From NCBI RefSeq assembly GCF_017254835.1, contig NZ_JAFKCW010000003.1, forward strand, positions 62,001-126,000: a stretch of 64,000 nt of DNA, written 5' to 3'. Source of the DNA: Algoriphagus aestuariicola (GTDB lineage Bacteria; Bacteroidota; Bacteroidia; Cytophagales; Cyclobacteriaceae). Position 1 is the first letter of the stretch, and every line of letters begins with the position of its first letter. The position numbers and the translations under genes are program-made. This document shows positions 1 to 9,083 of this stretch, piece by piece. The notes beneath the pieces are model-generated. The model was not told where the DNA came from, ran no database searches, and saw only the letters and a program-made list of their open reading frames with translations.

Positions 1-920
1 GACAGTTTATCCAAGCCTCAGGAATGGCGATGGCCAGCATGCCCTTCCTTTCCCTTGCTTTGAAAAAACCAGAAAATGGGCAAGCCAAAAACCCCGGGGA
101 CAGCTCCTTTGAATTTTCCTTCCTGACAGACATCCACCTCAAACCGGAAATGAACGCCCCCTTGGGCTTTCAAATGGCCATAGACAAGGTGAATGCCCTA
201 AATCCAGATTTTGTCATCACGGGAGGAGATCTGGTCTACGACGTGATGCGCGGGGACTACGCGCAGAGTGAGATGCTCTTTGACCTCTACCAGAAGATGA
301 GCCGGGGGTTCCAGATGCCGGTGTACAACTGTATCGGCAACCACGATCTGTTTGCGATCTATGAAGAAAGCCCGGAGGGATCCGACCATCCGGACTACAA
401 GTATGGCATGTGGGAGCGGTATTTTGGAAAAACTTACTATTCCTTTGACCACAAAGGCTGGCACTTCATCGTCCTCAATTCCCTCGATGTAACAGAGGAA
501 AAGGGCTACAAAGGGATTTTGGGGGCAGATCAGCTGGACTGGCTGGCGGAGGATCTGCGAAAGACCGATCAAAGCACCCCGATCGTGGTCACCACGCACG
601 TCCCCATGCTCACCGCCTACTGGCAGCTGAGCGGGAAACGGGGAAACGTGGGCGTGGAAAATTCCGCCAAGGCTTTCCAATTGCTGGAAAACCACAATCT
701 AAAACTGCTGCTGCAAGGCCACATCCACTGGAAGGAATCCGGCATTCCCAATGACCGATTTGAATTCATCACCGGAGGATCAATTGCCGGAAACGGTTGG
801 AAAGGTAGACGTCACAACACCAGGGAAGGCTTTGTGCAGGTCAAAGTGCAGGGAGAAAGCTTCTCCTGGGAATACGTCGATCACGGCTGGGAAGCCGAAC
901 GGCTGAAGCTACAGCTTTGA
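1..920 (+). CDS. Tat-exported metallophosphoesterase (5' end missing)
   Basis: This is a calcineurin-like phosphoesterase whose 5' end lies outside the window. The reading frame is open back to the window edge, and the codons before the first in-frame ATG (position 24) give QFIQASG followed by a hydrophobic stretch ending in LSLALKK. That is the second half of a twin-arginine signal peptide, and the two bases at the edge (GA) fit an Arg codon before the Gln. Metal-binding motifs are in order: D-x-H (TDIHLK), GGDLVYD, GNHD, a histidine in VTTHVPM and GHIH. The protein therefore probably folds in the cytoplasm and acts in the periplasm on a phosphoester that cannot be named from sequence. It converges on prfC, with a shared hairpin between them. 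Confidence 0.85.
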   Translation, partial: QFIQASGMAMASMPFLSLALKKPENGQAKNPGDSSFEFSFLTDIHLKPEMNAPLGFQMAIDKVNALNPDFVITGGDLVYDVMRGDYAQSEMLFDLYQKMSRGFQMPVYNCIGNHDLFAIYEESPEGSDHPDYKYGMWERYFGKTYYSFDHKGWHFIVLNSLDVTEEKGYKGILGADQLDWLAEDLRKTDQSTPIVVTTHVPMLTAYWQLSGKRGNVGVENSAKAFQLLENHNLKLLLQGHIHWKESGIPNDRFEFITGGSIAGNGWKGRRHNTREGFVQVKVQGESFSWEYVDHGWEAERLKLQL

Positions 921-925
921 CGTAA

Positions 926-961
926 CCCTCCAAGGGTATCGGACTCTTGGAGGGATTTTCC
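926..961. terminator. Bidirectional terminator between phosphoesterase and prfC
   Basis: A 9-bp perfect inverted repeat (CCCTCCAAG at 926-934, CTTGGAGGG at 946-954) with an 11-nt loop lies between two convergent genes and is followed by a short T run. Confidence 0.7.
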
Positions 962-2542
962 TTAAAACTCCGAGGTAAAGTGAAACTCGATCTCGGGGTA
1001 GTTGTCCTGTACCATTTGTAGCCAGGATTTGGACTCGGCCATAAAGACCAGCTTATCATCTTTGTCCCGGGCGATGTAGCGATTCTTGGACCGGACAAAC
1101 TCGTCGAGCTGTTTTTTGTCCGCGCTGCTGATCCAGCAGGCCTTGTAGAGGTTCATCGGATGAAACTCCACAGTGGCATTGTATTCGTTTTTCAATCGGA
1201 ACTGAATCACTTCAAACTGAAGTTGACCGACTGTACCGACTACTTTCCGCTGCCCCATTTCAAAAGTAAATAGCTGGGCAACTCCTTCTTCCATCAGTTG
1301 CTTGAGGCCTTTTTCCAGTTGCTTGGTTTTCATCGCGTCCTTGTTAATCACCTCGCGGAAGATCTCAGGCGAAAAGCTCGGAATCCCGGTGAACACCATA
1401 TTTTCTCCTTCGGTCAGCGTATCGCCGATCTTCAGGTTTCCAGTGTCATACAATCCGACGATATCTCCGGGAAACGCCTCATCGATGATTTCCTTGTCCT
1501 GAGCCATGAACTGCGTCACGTTGGAAAAGCGGAGCGGCTTGGGCCCTCTTACGTGATTGTAGGGCTTATTTCGCTCAAAAGTCCCTGAGCAAATTCTTAG
1601 GAAGGCAATTCGGTTTCGGTGATTAGGATCCATGTTGGCGTGGATCTTAAAGACAAATCCGGAAAACTTCTTTTCCTCCGGCTTGACTTCGCGTAGGTCT
1701 GTCTCGCGACTTTTAGGTCCCGGAGCGATTTTGATGAAGGTATCCAGCATCTCATTTACCCCGAAGTTGTTGACTGCCGAGCCAAAAAACACGGGGGCGA
1801 TTTTTCCTTCTAGGTAATCATTCACATCAAACTCAGGATAGACGCCCTCGATCAAATCGACATCTTCCCGAAGCTGATTGGCGTTGTTTGGTCCAATTAG
1901 GCTGTCCAATTCAGGATCATCCAAATTTTCAAACACCTGTCTATCGTCACTGAGCTTGCGCTGGGAAGGTGTAAACAGGTTCAGTTTTTTCTCATAAAGA
2001 TTATATACCCCCTTGAAGCCTTTTCCCATTCCGATTGGCCAGGACAGTGGGCGCACTTTGATGTTCAGCTTTTCTTCCACCTCATCCAGCAAATCATAAG
2101 GATCGCGGCCTTCACGGTCCAGCTTGTTGATAAAGCAGATCACCGGCGTATTGCGCATGCGGCAGACCTCCATCAGTTTTTCGGTCTGGATCTCGACCCC
2201 TTTTACGCAGTCAATGACCATGATAACCGAGTCAACCGCGGTCAGAGTTCGGTACGTGTCCTCCGCAAAATCTTGGTGACCTGGAGTATCGAGGAGGTTG
2301 ATTTTAATGTCCTTGTATTCAAAACCCATGACGGAGGTCGCGACAGAGATCCCTCTCTGCTTTTCGATTTCCATCCAGTCAGACTTGGTGGCAGTGTCGA
2401 TTTTGTTGGATTTCACCGCTCCAGCGGTCTGGATCGCACCGCCAAAAAGCAGGAGCTTTTCGGTCAAGGTGGTCTTTCCCGCATCCGGGTGGGCAATAAT
2501 GGCAAAAGTTCTTCGCTTCTTGATTTCCTCAGTCAAACTCAT
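962..2542 (-). CDS. prfC: Peptide chain release factor 3
   Basis: RF3 is a translational GTPase that removes RF1/RF2 from the ribosome after peptide release. The 526-residue length is typical of the family. GTPase motifs are intact: P-loop AHPDAGKTT at residues 17-25, DTPGH at 86-90 and NKLD at 140-143. These are followed by the EF-G-like domain II and the RF3 C-terminal domain. The start [18 protein letters not shown] matches the usual RF3 N-terminus. It appears monocistronic: a terminator follows and a Bacteroidota -7 box lies about 20 nt before the ATG. Confidence 0.97.
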   Translation of the reverse strand: MSLTEEIKKRRTFAIIAHPDAGKTTLTEKLLLFGGAIQTAGAVKSNKIDTATKSDWMEIEKQRGISVATSVMGFEYKDIKINLLDTPGHQDFAEDTYRTLTAVDSVIMVIDCVKGVEIQTEKLMEVCRMRNTPVICFINKLDREGRDPYDLLDEVEEKLNIKVRPLSWPIGMGKGFKGVYNLYEKKLNLFTPSQRKLSDDRQVFENLDDPELDSLIGPNNANQLREDVDLIEGVYPEFDVNDYLEGKIAPVFFGSAVNNFGVNEMLDTFIKIAPGPKSRETDLREVKPEEKKFSGFVFKIHANMDPNHRNRIAFLRICSGTFERNKPYNHVRGPKPLRFSNVTQFMAQDKEIIDEAFPGDIVGLYDTGNLKIGDTLTEGENMVFTGIPSFSPEIFREVINKDAMKTKQLEKGLKQLMEEGVAQLFTFEMGQRKVVGTVGQLQFEVIQFRLKNEYNATVEFHPMNLYKACWISSADKKQLDEFVRSKNRYIARDKDDKLVFMAESKSWLQMVQDNYPEIEFHFTSEF

Positions 2543-2562
2543 GGGTCTTGAATTTCAGGGGG

Positions 2563-2570
2563 CAAAGGTA
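2563..2570 (-). promoter_or_regulatory. -7 element of the prfC promoter
   Basis: On the minus strand this reads TACCTTTG followed by C, matching the Bacteroidota TAnnTTTG box. It sits about 20 nt before the prfC start, which implies a very short leader. A clear -33 TTTG was not identified. Confidence 0.5.
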
Positions 2571-2831
2571 GGGAAAAAATAGGTTGTAAGGTCGCAAAGT
2601 TGAAAGTTGGAAAGTCGGCGCACTGACAACATTTCAGATCTACGAAGTACGATTTACGAGGCAAAGAAGTGAGTCGTAGCAATTTACCTAGCAATAGCTT
2701 TGGGCTAAAAACCAAACTCGCCTAATCAAAGGACAATCCATTAAGCAATAGTTTCTCCTTGTGGCAATGCCTCGTAAATCGTAAATCAAAAATCGTCAAT
2801 CAGCGTTCGTACTTCTACCCTCGCGGCTTCC
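2571..2831. repeat. Intergenic region with a 16-bp perfect inverted repeat
   Basis: No gene is seen between prfC and the kinase gene. The stretch contains TACGATTTACGAGGCA at 2648-2663 and its exact reverse complement TGCCTCGTAAATCGTA at 2768-2783, 104 nt apart. Short runs of related sequence (GAAAGTTGGAAAGT, AAATCGTAAATCAAAAATCG) surround them. A related piece, GATTTACGAGGA, occurs in the intergenic gap near 37030. It looks like a non-coding intergenic repeat or a decayed small mobile element; no transposase is present. Confidence 0.6.
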
Positions 2832-4067
2832 CTAATATTCCAGAATTCCCTCCGTGATAAACTGCGAAGCGTCTTCCAGATTGCCTAGGAGCATAATCCG
2901 GAAAGTCGTGCCCCGTCCGATTTCGGAGCTCTTGACAAAAATCCTTCCTCCATGGTAGCCCTCCACGATTCGTTTGGCCAAAGTCAATCCCAAGCCCCAG
3001 CCCCGCTGGCGCGTGGAAAATCCCGGATAAAACACCTTTTTAAAATTCTTCTTTTCTATCCCCTTACCGGTATCAGCGATGTCTACGATCACAAACTTGT
3101 CGCTATCCTGGAGAACGCTGATGGTGATGGTTCCCTTTCCCCTCATCGCATCGACCGCATTTTTGCAGATATTCTCTATCACCCACTCCATGAGGGGCTT
3201 GTTCATGAGCGCGTCGAGATCCCTGGAGTCGGCATTGATGAGGAGCTCCACTTTGGTCGAAATCCTCGGGCGTAGGTAGTTGATCGTCTCTTCGATCATT
3301 TCGTAGAGATTTTCGGGTTGGATCACCGGCTTGCTGCCAATGCTGCTGAAGCGCTCGGTGACCATCCGGAGCTTGACCACGTCTTTGTCCATCTCCTGGA
3401 TAATCTCTTTGTTTTCTTCCCAAACGGGAGAGTTTCTCAGGTAATCAATCCAAGCCATCAGCGAGGCGATGGGCGTTCCTAGCTGATGGGCAGTTTCCTT
3501 TGTCAATCCCGCCCAAACGCGGTTTTGCTCCGCAATCTTACTCTGATTGAAAAGCGCATATGCCAAAGCCCCAAAGACCAGGATCACCGCCAGCTGAACA
3601 TAGGGATAGTAGCGAAGATTAGTCAAGAGCTCGGAGTTTCGATAGTAGACCCGAACATCGGCCTCCATTAGATGGATGGGCTCATACTCCTCCTGCATTT
3701 CAAAAAGCTCCTTTTCCAAGGTACGCAGCGAGTCTTCCCCGTCTGCATTCTTCTTGAAATTGATATTCCTGAACTCCATCGGATCCCCCTCCGCATCCAC
3801 CATGATGATGGGGATCGAATGATTCTGCTGAATGATTTCCTGGTTGATAAAAGTCAGGTTTTCAGAAGTGGTGGCGGCGTACTCCAAGGCAGAGGAGAGG
3901 AGCTGGATCTGTCTACTCTCTCTTTCCCTCAACTCGTCAACCAACAGACTGGTGTACCAAATCGATCCCGACCCGATCAAAAAGGACAAAAGGAATACCA
4001 GCCACTTGACCTGTTTTCTGTTCTGGTAAAAATCAATCGAGGTAAGATCCTGGAATCGCTTCGCCAT
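2832..4067 (-). CDS. Sensor histidine kinase
   Basis: A membrane-bound two-component kinase of 411 residues. A transmembrane segment at about 21-42 is followed by a sensor region of about 110 residues and a second segment at about 154-174. There is no HAMP domain. The dimerisation box is ETAHQLGTPIASLM with the phospho-acceptor at His194. The ATPase part shows an N box (ENICKNAVDAM), a G1 box (DTGKGI) and a G2 box (GWGLGLTLAK). No response regulator gene is adjacent, so this is an orphan kinase in the window and its signal is unknown. The start MAKRFQDLTS was chosen because it puts the first membrane segment at the expected position. Confidence 0.92.
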   Translation of the reverse strand: MAKRFQDLTSIDFYQNRKQVKWLVFLLSFLIGSGSIWYTSLLVDELRERESRQIQLLSSALEYAATTSENLTFINQEIIQQNHSIPIIMVDAEGDPMEFRNINFKKNADGEDSLRTLEKELFEMQEEYEPIHLMEADVRVYYRNSELLTNLRYYPYVQLAVILVFGALAYALFNQSKIAEQNRVWAGLTKETAHQLGTPIASLMAWIDYLRNSPVWEENKEIIQEMDKDVVKLRMVTERFSSIGSKPVIQPENLYEMIEETINYLRPRISTKVELLINADSRDLDALMNKPLMEWVIENICKNAVDAMRGKGTITISVLQDSDKFVIVDIADTGKGIEKKNFKKVFYPGFSTRQRGWGLGLTLAKRIVEGYHGGRIFVKSSEIGRGTTFRIMLLGNLEDASQFITEGILEY

Positions 4068-4299
4068 TCGCTTGGGGGTGGTTTTCGGAATATAAACTCC
4101 TAAATGCCATTGATAGTATGAGTGGGAAATAGAATTTATCAGTTAGACTTTGCTTCCTGATTTGCGTAAATTTATGCCTAATTAGTTCAGAATTAAACAA
4201 AGAACGACAGTAAATAGAGCATAGCGAGGAGGTCACGCCTAGGATCAGCATCCGGGACGTGCGATTTCACAGCACCTTTGAAAATCAAACAATAATCAT

Positions 4300-4770
4300 A
4301 TGAAAACAAACGACATCGGACTCGAGATCAAAGAGTCAAAGCCTTTGGTTAAAAAGCTGAACGAACTTCTGGCCAACTACCAGGTCTACTACCAAAACCT
4401 TCGAAACTTCCACTGGAACGTCTCTGGCCCGAATTTCTTTGAGCTCCATGCCAAGTTCGAAGAGCTATACACCTCAGCCAACCTCGCTGTGGATGAAATC
4501 GCAGAGCGTATCCTTACCTTGGGCGGAAGACCGTTTTCGTCCTATGCCGAATACATCGAAAATGCCGAGATCAAGGAGGCTAAAGAGGTAAAGGAAGCCA
4601 TGAAAATGGTGGAAATCGTCCGAGACAATCAAAATGCACTTCTTGGCTTGGAGCGAAAAACCCTCGAAGCCGCTGGTGACGCTGCCGACGAAGGCACTGT
4701 GTCACTGATGAGTGACTTTATCACAGAAAAAGAAAAGGTCGTCTGGATGCTTTCCGCCTATCTGAGATAA
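4300..4770 (+). CDS. dps: Dps family DNA-binding ferritin-like protein
   Basis: A starvation and oxidative-stress protein of 156 residues that forms a 12-subunit shell, oxidises iron with hydrogen peroxide and protects DNA. The ferroxidase residues are all present at the expected spacing: His38 and His50 (NFHWN, FELHAKF), then Asp65 and Glu69 (AVDEIAER). This matches the Listeria Dps pattern. The N-terminus is short, with several Lys residues that could contact DNA. It is transcribed away from the kinase gene, with a 232-bp leader region in which I could not identify a confident promoter, and it ends at a strong hairpin. Confidence 0.95.
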   Translation: MKTNDIGLEIKESKPLVKKLNELLANYQVYYQNLRNFHWNVSGPNFFELHAKFEELYTSANLAVDEIAERILTLGGRPFSSYAEYIENAEIKEAKEVKEAMKMVEIVRDNQNALLGLERKTLEAAGDAADEGTVSLMSDFITEKEKVVWMLSAYLR

Positions 4771-4805
4771 CAATGAATCCCGGCTAAGCCGGGATTCATT
4801 GTTAT
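4769..4805. terminator. Bidirectional terminator between dps and ABC permease
   Basis: A near-continuous palindrome (17-nt arms at 4769-4785 and 4787-4803) built on CCCGGCTAAGCCGGG lies between convergent genes. It overlaps the last codons of the permease gene. Confidence 0.8.
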
Positions 4806-6112
4806 TGGCTGGCTTTGATCCATTTCCAAAGGATTTTGTAGGTGGGCTTGGTGCCGTGCATAAGGATTCCGATGCGGTAGATTTTGCCCGCGAGCCAAGT
4901 CGTAAACAGAAAACCCAGAACAAGCAATCCCATTGACAGCGCCAATTCCCAGAATGGCACACCATAGCTGATGCGACCCATCATTGCTATCGGCGAGGTG
5001 AGCGGAATGATCGAAAGCCAAAATGACGTGGTACTCGTGGGATCTTGCAGCACAAAAACAAAAAGGCCCATATAGGCTACAATCAGCGGAATGGTAATCG
5101 GAAACATGAACTGTTGCGCATCCGAAGGGGCGTCCACCGCTGATCCGATGGCGGCAAACAGCGATCCGTAGAGCAAATACCCTCCAAGAAAATACATGAC
5201 GAAACTCAGCACCAAAGCGACAAAATCAATTCCATTGATCACGGCAAGAATGTCCGCCAATTCACTGGAATCGGGTGTGGCTTGTGCAAACTCAGGATTG
5301 GCCATCTCCATTGCCTGCTGCTGGGGCATTTGAAAGCCCAACACTCCCATCACAAGCGTCGACAAGGTGCCTATCAGCACCACCCAAATCAGAAACTGCG
5401 TCAATCCCACCGCTCCAATGCCGACGATTTTCCCCATCATCAGTTGAAATGGCTTGAGCGACGAAACCAGGATTTCGACGATACGGGTTGACTTCTCCTC
5501 GATGACTCCCTGCATGATCTGATTGCCGTAGACGAAGATGAAGATGTAAATCAGGATTCCAGAGAGAAACCCAATTGCATAATTGACGTTCGCGTTGTTA
5601 ATTTTCTCCTCCCCTTGCTCCCCCAATGTGATTGATTTAATAGAAACATCCGTACGGATCTCCTTGAGCACTTTCGGATCTATTCCTTGGTCGTAAAGTT
5701 TTTGGTCTTCTATCTTCCGCTTCAGCGCACTCTCCAAATAGCCCATCAAGGTCAGGCTCGGATTTTCCACCCCGTAAAACTGTATGCCCGTAGGATTCTG
5801 AAGATCCAGCTTAGGGATGTGCAAAAAACCGTATCGCTCTCCGTCCTGAACCATTTTCTTCGCTGCTTCAGGATCGATATCGGAAGAGGTAAAGGCATAC
5901 TGCTCTGAGCTTTCCATAAAAAACAAGCCCGTATCATCAACAACTTCAATGATTCGAAGTGATTGGCCGTCTTTCTCCTGCACGGCAATCCAGACAAAAA
6001 TTCCCATGATAGCGGGGAAAATCAACGGAGTCAAGATCGTCGCGATCAAGAAGGACTTCTTCTTTACCCTCGCCAAATACTCTCGCTGGATGACCAGTAA
6101 AATCTTATTCAT
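4802..6112 (-). CDS. ABC-2 type transporter permease (NatB-like)
   Basis: The membrane subunit of an ABC exporter, 436 residues. One transmembrane segment near residues 20-45 is followed by a large extracytoplasmic domain (about 45-175) and then a cluster of five to six C-terminal membrane segments. This is the ABC-2/NatB layout of Na+ or multidrug-type exporters. The conserved IMQGVIEEKSTRIVEIL motif after the second segment is typical of the family. Its start overlaps the ATPase gene by 8 bp, so the two are translationally coupled. The substrate is not known from sequence. Confidence 0.9.
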   Translation of the reverse strand: MNKILLVIQREYLARVKKKSFLIATILTPLIFPAIMGIFVWIAVQEKDGQSLRIIEVVDDTGLFFMESSEQYAFTSSDIDPEAAKKMVQDGERYGFLHIPKLDLQNPTGIQFYGVENPSLTLMGYLESALKRKIEDQKLYDQGIDPKVLKEIRTDVSIKSITLGEQGEEKINNANVNYAIGFLSGILIYIFIFVYGNQIMQGVIEEKSTRIVEILVSSLKPFQLMMGKIVGIGAVGLTQFLIWVVLIGTLSTLVMGVLGFQMPQQQAMEMANPEFAQATPDSSELADILAVINGIDFVALVLSFVMYFLGGYLLYGSLFAAIGSAVDAPSDAQQFMFPITIPLIVAYMGLFVFVLQDPTSTTSFWLSIIPLTSPIAMMGRISYGVPFWELALSMGLLVLGFLFTTWLAGKIYRIGILMHGTKPTYKILWKWIKASQ

Positions 6113-6998
6113 TTGACGACGCTTTTACCTGATGAATAAAAATCTCCTCCATACTCGGAATCTGTTCACGAAACATAACCACCTCTCCATACTCCATCAA
6201 CTCCGCCAAGAGCTGGTTGGGAGCCTTCCCTGACAACGGAAGTGTAAACTCCCATGCATCCCCGGTGAACTTTGGCACCCATTCCCTTGGCAGTTCTTGG
6301 ATGGGACTGGCTATTCCTACCCGAAAGACTTCTGGCCGAAAGCTTCTCTTCACCTCGCGGATGGTACCATCTAGGATCTTCCGAGATTTGTTGATCATTG
6401 CCACTTGGTCGCACAAGAGTTCCACCGATTCCATGCGATGGGTACTCAAAATCACTGTTGTCCCATTCGTCTTCAGTTCCAGTATCTCATTCTTGATGAT
6501 TTCTGCGTTGACCGGATCAAAACCCGAGAAAGGCTCGTCCAGAATCAGCAGTGAAGGACGGTGAACGATGGTAGAAATAAACTGGACCTTTTGGGCCATG
6601 CCCTTGGATAGATCTTCGATCTTTTTGTCCCTCCAGGTAGCAATGTCCAATTTTTCCAACCAATGTTTGATCTCAAGCTTCGCGTCACTTTCGCTGAGTC
6701 CTTTTAGTCGGGAAAAATAAATCAATTGATCCCAGACCTTCATCTTTTTGTACAAGCCCCGCTCCTCGGGCAGATACCCGATTTTTCTGACGTCGTCGGG
6801 AGAAAGTATCTTCCCATCCAATTCTACCGAGCCGCTGTCTTGCTCTATGATCTGGTTGACGATGCGTATCAGGGTGGTTTTCCCCGCACCATTTGGCCCC
6901 AGAAGCCCAAAAATCACTCCCCTTGGGACAAGAAGATCTACTTCTGAAAGCGCGCGGTGGTTTTCGTAGGATTTGTTAAGCTGTGTAATCTGAAGCAT
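6105..6998 (-). CDS. ABC transporter ATP-binding protein (NatA-like)
   Basis: The ATPase partner of the downstream permease, 297 residues. It has Walker A GLLGPNGAGKTT, a signature region (EDLSKGMAQKVQ), Walker B (SLLILDEPFSGFDP) and an H-loop in LSTHRME. The C-terminal extension of about 80 residues is typical of NatA-type ATPases. The open frame extends 13 codons upstream, but the start MLQITQLNKSYE was chosen because it gives the normal N-terminus and avoids overlap with the preceding gene, which ends 7 bp earlier. Confidence 0.92.
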   Translation of the reverse strand: MLQITQLNKSYENHRALSEVDLLVPRGVIFGLLGPNGAGKTTLIRIVNQIIEQDSGSVELDGKILSPDDVRKIGYLPEERGLYKKMKVWDQLIYFSRLKGLSESDAKLEIKHWLEKLDIATWRDKKIEDLSKGMAQKVQFISTIVHRPSLLILDEPFSGFDPVNAEIIKNEILELKTNGTTVILSTHRMESVELLCDQVAMINKSRKILDGTIREVKRSFRPEVFRVGIASPIQELPREWVPKFTGDAWEFTLPLSGKAPNQLLAELMEYGEVVMFREQIPSMEEIFIHQVKASSNE

Positions 6999-7005
6999 CT
7001 CGTGG

Positions 7006-7890
7006 TTATTCGATGGTGATCGAGCCGACCCCCACATCCAGTATCAATTCCAGTAGTCTGGGATCCGAAGCTTTATATCCCTTGGTCACATAGGTTTCCT
7101 TGTCTACCGACTTGAGGTATTTGGGAAAAATCGTGCGGCACATCGGGGTGGTTTTCATACGAATTTTGACCGGATTGGAATCCGGGGGGAGTTTGAGGTG
7201 AATACTTCCTCCGCTCACAGCCGCGATTACCTGACAAGAACTCGCCAGCCCGTCACTGTAATTCAAGTCTATCTTACCATAACTCACTTCGATGATTACC
7301 TTTTTTGAATTGGTGAAATTCAGGTCCTGTATCTCTACCACTCCCATGTTAAGGGTGACCAGCAGCGTATCCATCTCCACTTGATTTGGGATAGCCAAGC
7401 CATAGTGGATCTTGACATCGGCACTGGCGCTTTTCACCTTAAGCTGGGATATAGGGATCTGGGCAAGGTCGAAATCAGAGATGCCGACACCTAGATTAAA
7501 ATCGAGGTCATATAGGAAATTGGAAGCCAATCCCAAGTCCCACGAGTGGTCAAAATCAGAATTGTCGGAAAATAGCTTGGATGTGATGCTCCTACCCAGG
7601 TTGTCGGACTCCACATTCTTATGTACCAATTTGGCATCAAGCATATTATCATGCACAGAATACTTGAAGTCCGGCAAAATATTGGATTTCAGCAGGTGGC
7701 CGTGGATGTAGATTGGATCCTGCGAGATTACACGCTTGAGCTGCGTCACGCTTTTGTAAGTAGAAAAATCCAGGTGGACGATCTCAAAGCCTTTCCGCTC
7801 CGTCACTTTATATTCTTTCACAAACTGCGCCGGGGCGGGAATTGCCTCCACCATGATCCAGAATAAAAGCAGACACAGTTTTTTAAGCAT
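7006..7890 (-). CDS. Secreted protein of unknown function, beta-rich
   Basis: A 294-residue protein with a clear signal peptide (MLKKLCLLLFWIMVEA, cut probably after APAQ). The mature part has many short alternating strands (VVEIQDLNFTNSKKVIIEV, GGSIHLKLPP, VGVGSITIE), like the DUF4097/putative adhesin type of beta-helical protein. I do not recognise a specific family. It lies 7 bp upstream of the NatA-like gene on the same strand and is probably the first gene of that operon, so it may be an envelope partner of the exporter. This functional link is inference. Confidence 0.75.
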   Translation of the reverse strand: MLKKLCLLLFWIMVEAIPAPAQFVKEYKVTERKGFEIVHLDFSTYKSVTQLKRVISQDPIYIHGHLLKSNILPDFKYSVHDNMLDAKLVHKNVESDNLGRSITSKLFSDNSDFDHSWDLGLASNFLYDLDFNLGVGISDFDLAQIPISQLKVKSASADVKIHYGLAIPNQVEMDTLLVTLNMGVVEIQDLNFTNSKKVIIEVSYGKIDLNYSDGLASSCQVIAAVSGGSIHLKLPPDSNPVKIRMKTTPMCRTIFPKYLKSVDKETYVTKGYKASDPRLLELILDVGVGSITIE

Positions 7891-7935
7891 ACGGATAGGT
7901 TACGAGACGACATTGAAAAGGTTTTTTAAAAATAT

Positions 7936-7963
7936 AAAAAAAGCCGGAATCGCTTCCGGCTTT
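7936..7963 (-). terminator. Terminator of the dnaJ operon
   Basis: A 9-bp perfect stem (7941-7949 with 7954-7962, core GCCGGAA) and a 4-nt loop are followed on the minus strand by a run of T. It lies just past the dnaJ stop codon. Confidence 0.85.
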
Positions 7964-7970
7964 CATCCTA

Positions 7971-9077
7971 TTAGAAAAACTCCTTCATTTTATCGAAAAA
8001 GGATTTGTCCTGCTTTCCTGGGTCAGGCCTGAAATTGTCAGAAGTGCGCAATGACTCGAGGACATTGCGTTCGTCTCTGGACAGCTCAGTTGGAGTCCAG
8101 ACATTGACCATAATCAATTGGTCTCCGCGGCTATAGCCATTGATATCTTTGATCCCTTTTCCTTTCAAGCGAAGCATCTTTCCACTTTGTGTTCCGGGAT
8201 CGATCTTGATCTTCACCTTACCGTCAATGGTGGGTACTTCCAGAGAAGCGCCAAGTGCTGCGTCGATGAATGACACATGAAGGTCATATATGACGTTGTT
8301 GCCTTCGCGTTGCAAAACCGTATCTTCAGCCTCTTCAATGACGATGAGTAGGTCTCCGGCAATACCTCCGGGAATTTCATTCCCCTTTCCGGACATGCTG
8401 AGCTGCATGCCTTCGCCAACCCCGCCTGGGATGTTGATGGAGATGACTTCCTCTTTCACAATCAGACCACGTGAGTCCGCATCCGCTGGCTTCTTGTCAA
8501 CGATTTGGCCGCTACCACCGCAGACTGCACAAGTGCTTGCCGACACCATCTGTCCCAGCATGGTATTGACCACCTTCTTTATTTGGCCAGACCCATGGCA
8601 CGCGCCGCATGACTTAAACGTAACACCAGGCGCAACCACATGGCGCTTTACTTTGATCTTTTTCTCGACGCCGTTCGCTATTTCCTGAAGGTTAAGCTTC
8701 AGCTTTACACGAAGGTTTGTTCCCTTCTTCGTGCGACGACCACCGCCGGATCCTCCAAAAAATGACCCGAAGCCCCCGCCTCCGAAGATGTCACCAAACT
8801 GGGAGAAGATATCCTCCATGTTCATTCCACCTCCGCCAAAGCCTGAAGCTCCACCCAGACCCTGGTGTCCAAATTGATCATAGCGGGCCTTCTTATCTGG
8901 GTTGCTAAGAACCTCGTAGGCTTCTGCCGCCTCCTTGAATTTGTCTTCCGCCTCGGGGTTGTCCGGGTTTTTGTCGGGATGATACTGGATTGCCAGCTTT
9001 CGGTACGCCTTTTTTATCTCATCGGCGCCCGCCGATTTGGAAACGCCAAGAACTTCGTAGTAATCTCTTTTTGCCAT
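7971..9077 (-). CDS. dnaJ: Chaperone DnaJ with a reduced zinc domain
   Basis: The Hsp40 co-chaperone of DnaK, 368 residues. The J domain (about 4-70) carries HPD at 33-35, followed by a Gly/Phe-rich linker (73-115) and the two C-terminal beta domains. The zinc region is unusual. Only two CxxCxGxG motifs remain, CGACHGSG (Cys157, Cys160) and CAVCGGSG (Cys183, Cys186). By spacing these are motifs 2 and 3, which form zinc site II. The places of motifs 1 and 4 (zinc site I) carry HVVAPGVTF and [10 protein letters not shown] with no cysteine. DnaJ-type function is clear, but the missing site may change its work with DnaK. It is 6 bp downstream of grpE. Confidence 0.95.
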   Translation of the reverse strand: MAKRDYYEVLGVSKSAGADEIKKAYRKLAIQYHPDKNPDNPEAEDKFKEAAEAYEVLSNPDKKARYDQFGHQGLGGASGFGGGGMNMEDIFSQFGDIFGGGGFGSFFGGSGGGRRTKKGTNLRVKLKLNLQEIANGVEKKIKVKRHVVAPGVTFKSCGACHGSGQIKKVVNTMLGQMVSASTCAVCGGSGQIVDKKPADADSRGLIVKEEVISINIPGGVGEGMQLSMSGKGNEIPGGIAGDLLIVIEEAEDTVLQREGNNVIYDLHVSFIDAALGASLEVPTIDGKVKIKIDPGTQSGKMLRLKGKGIKDINGYSRGDQLIMVNVWTPTELSRDERNVLESLRTSDNFRPDPGKQDKSFFDKMKEFF

Positions 9078-9083
9078 AGTAAT

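Noticed and set aside
4033-4251. 72-codon minus-strand frame in the gap before dps
   Set aside because: It overlaps the start of the histidine kinase gene and its product has no signal, domain or plausible context.
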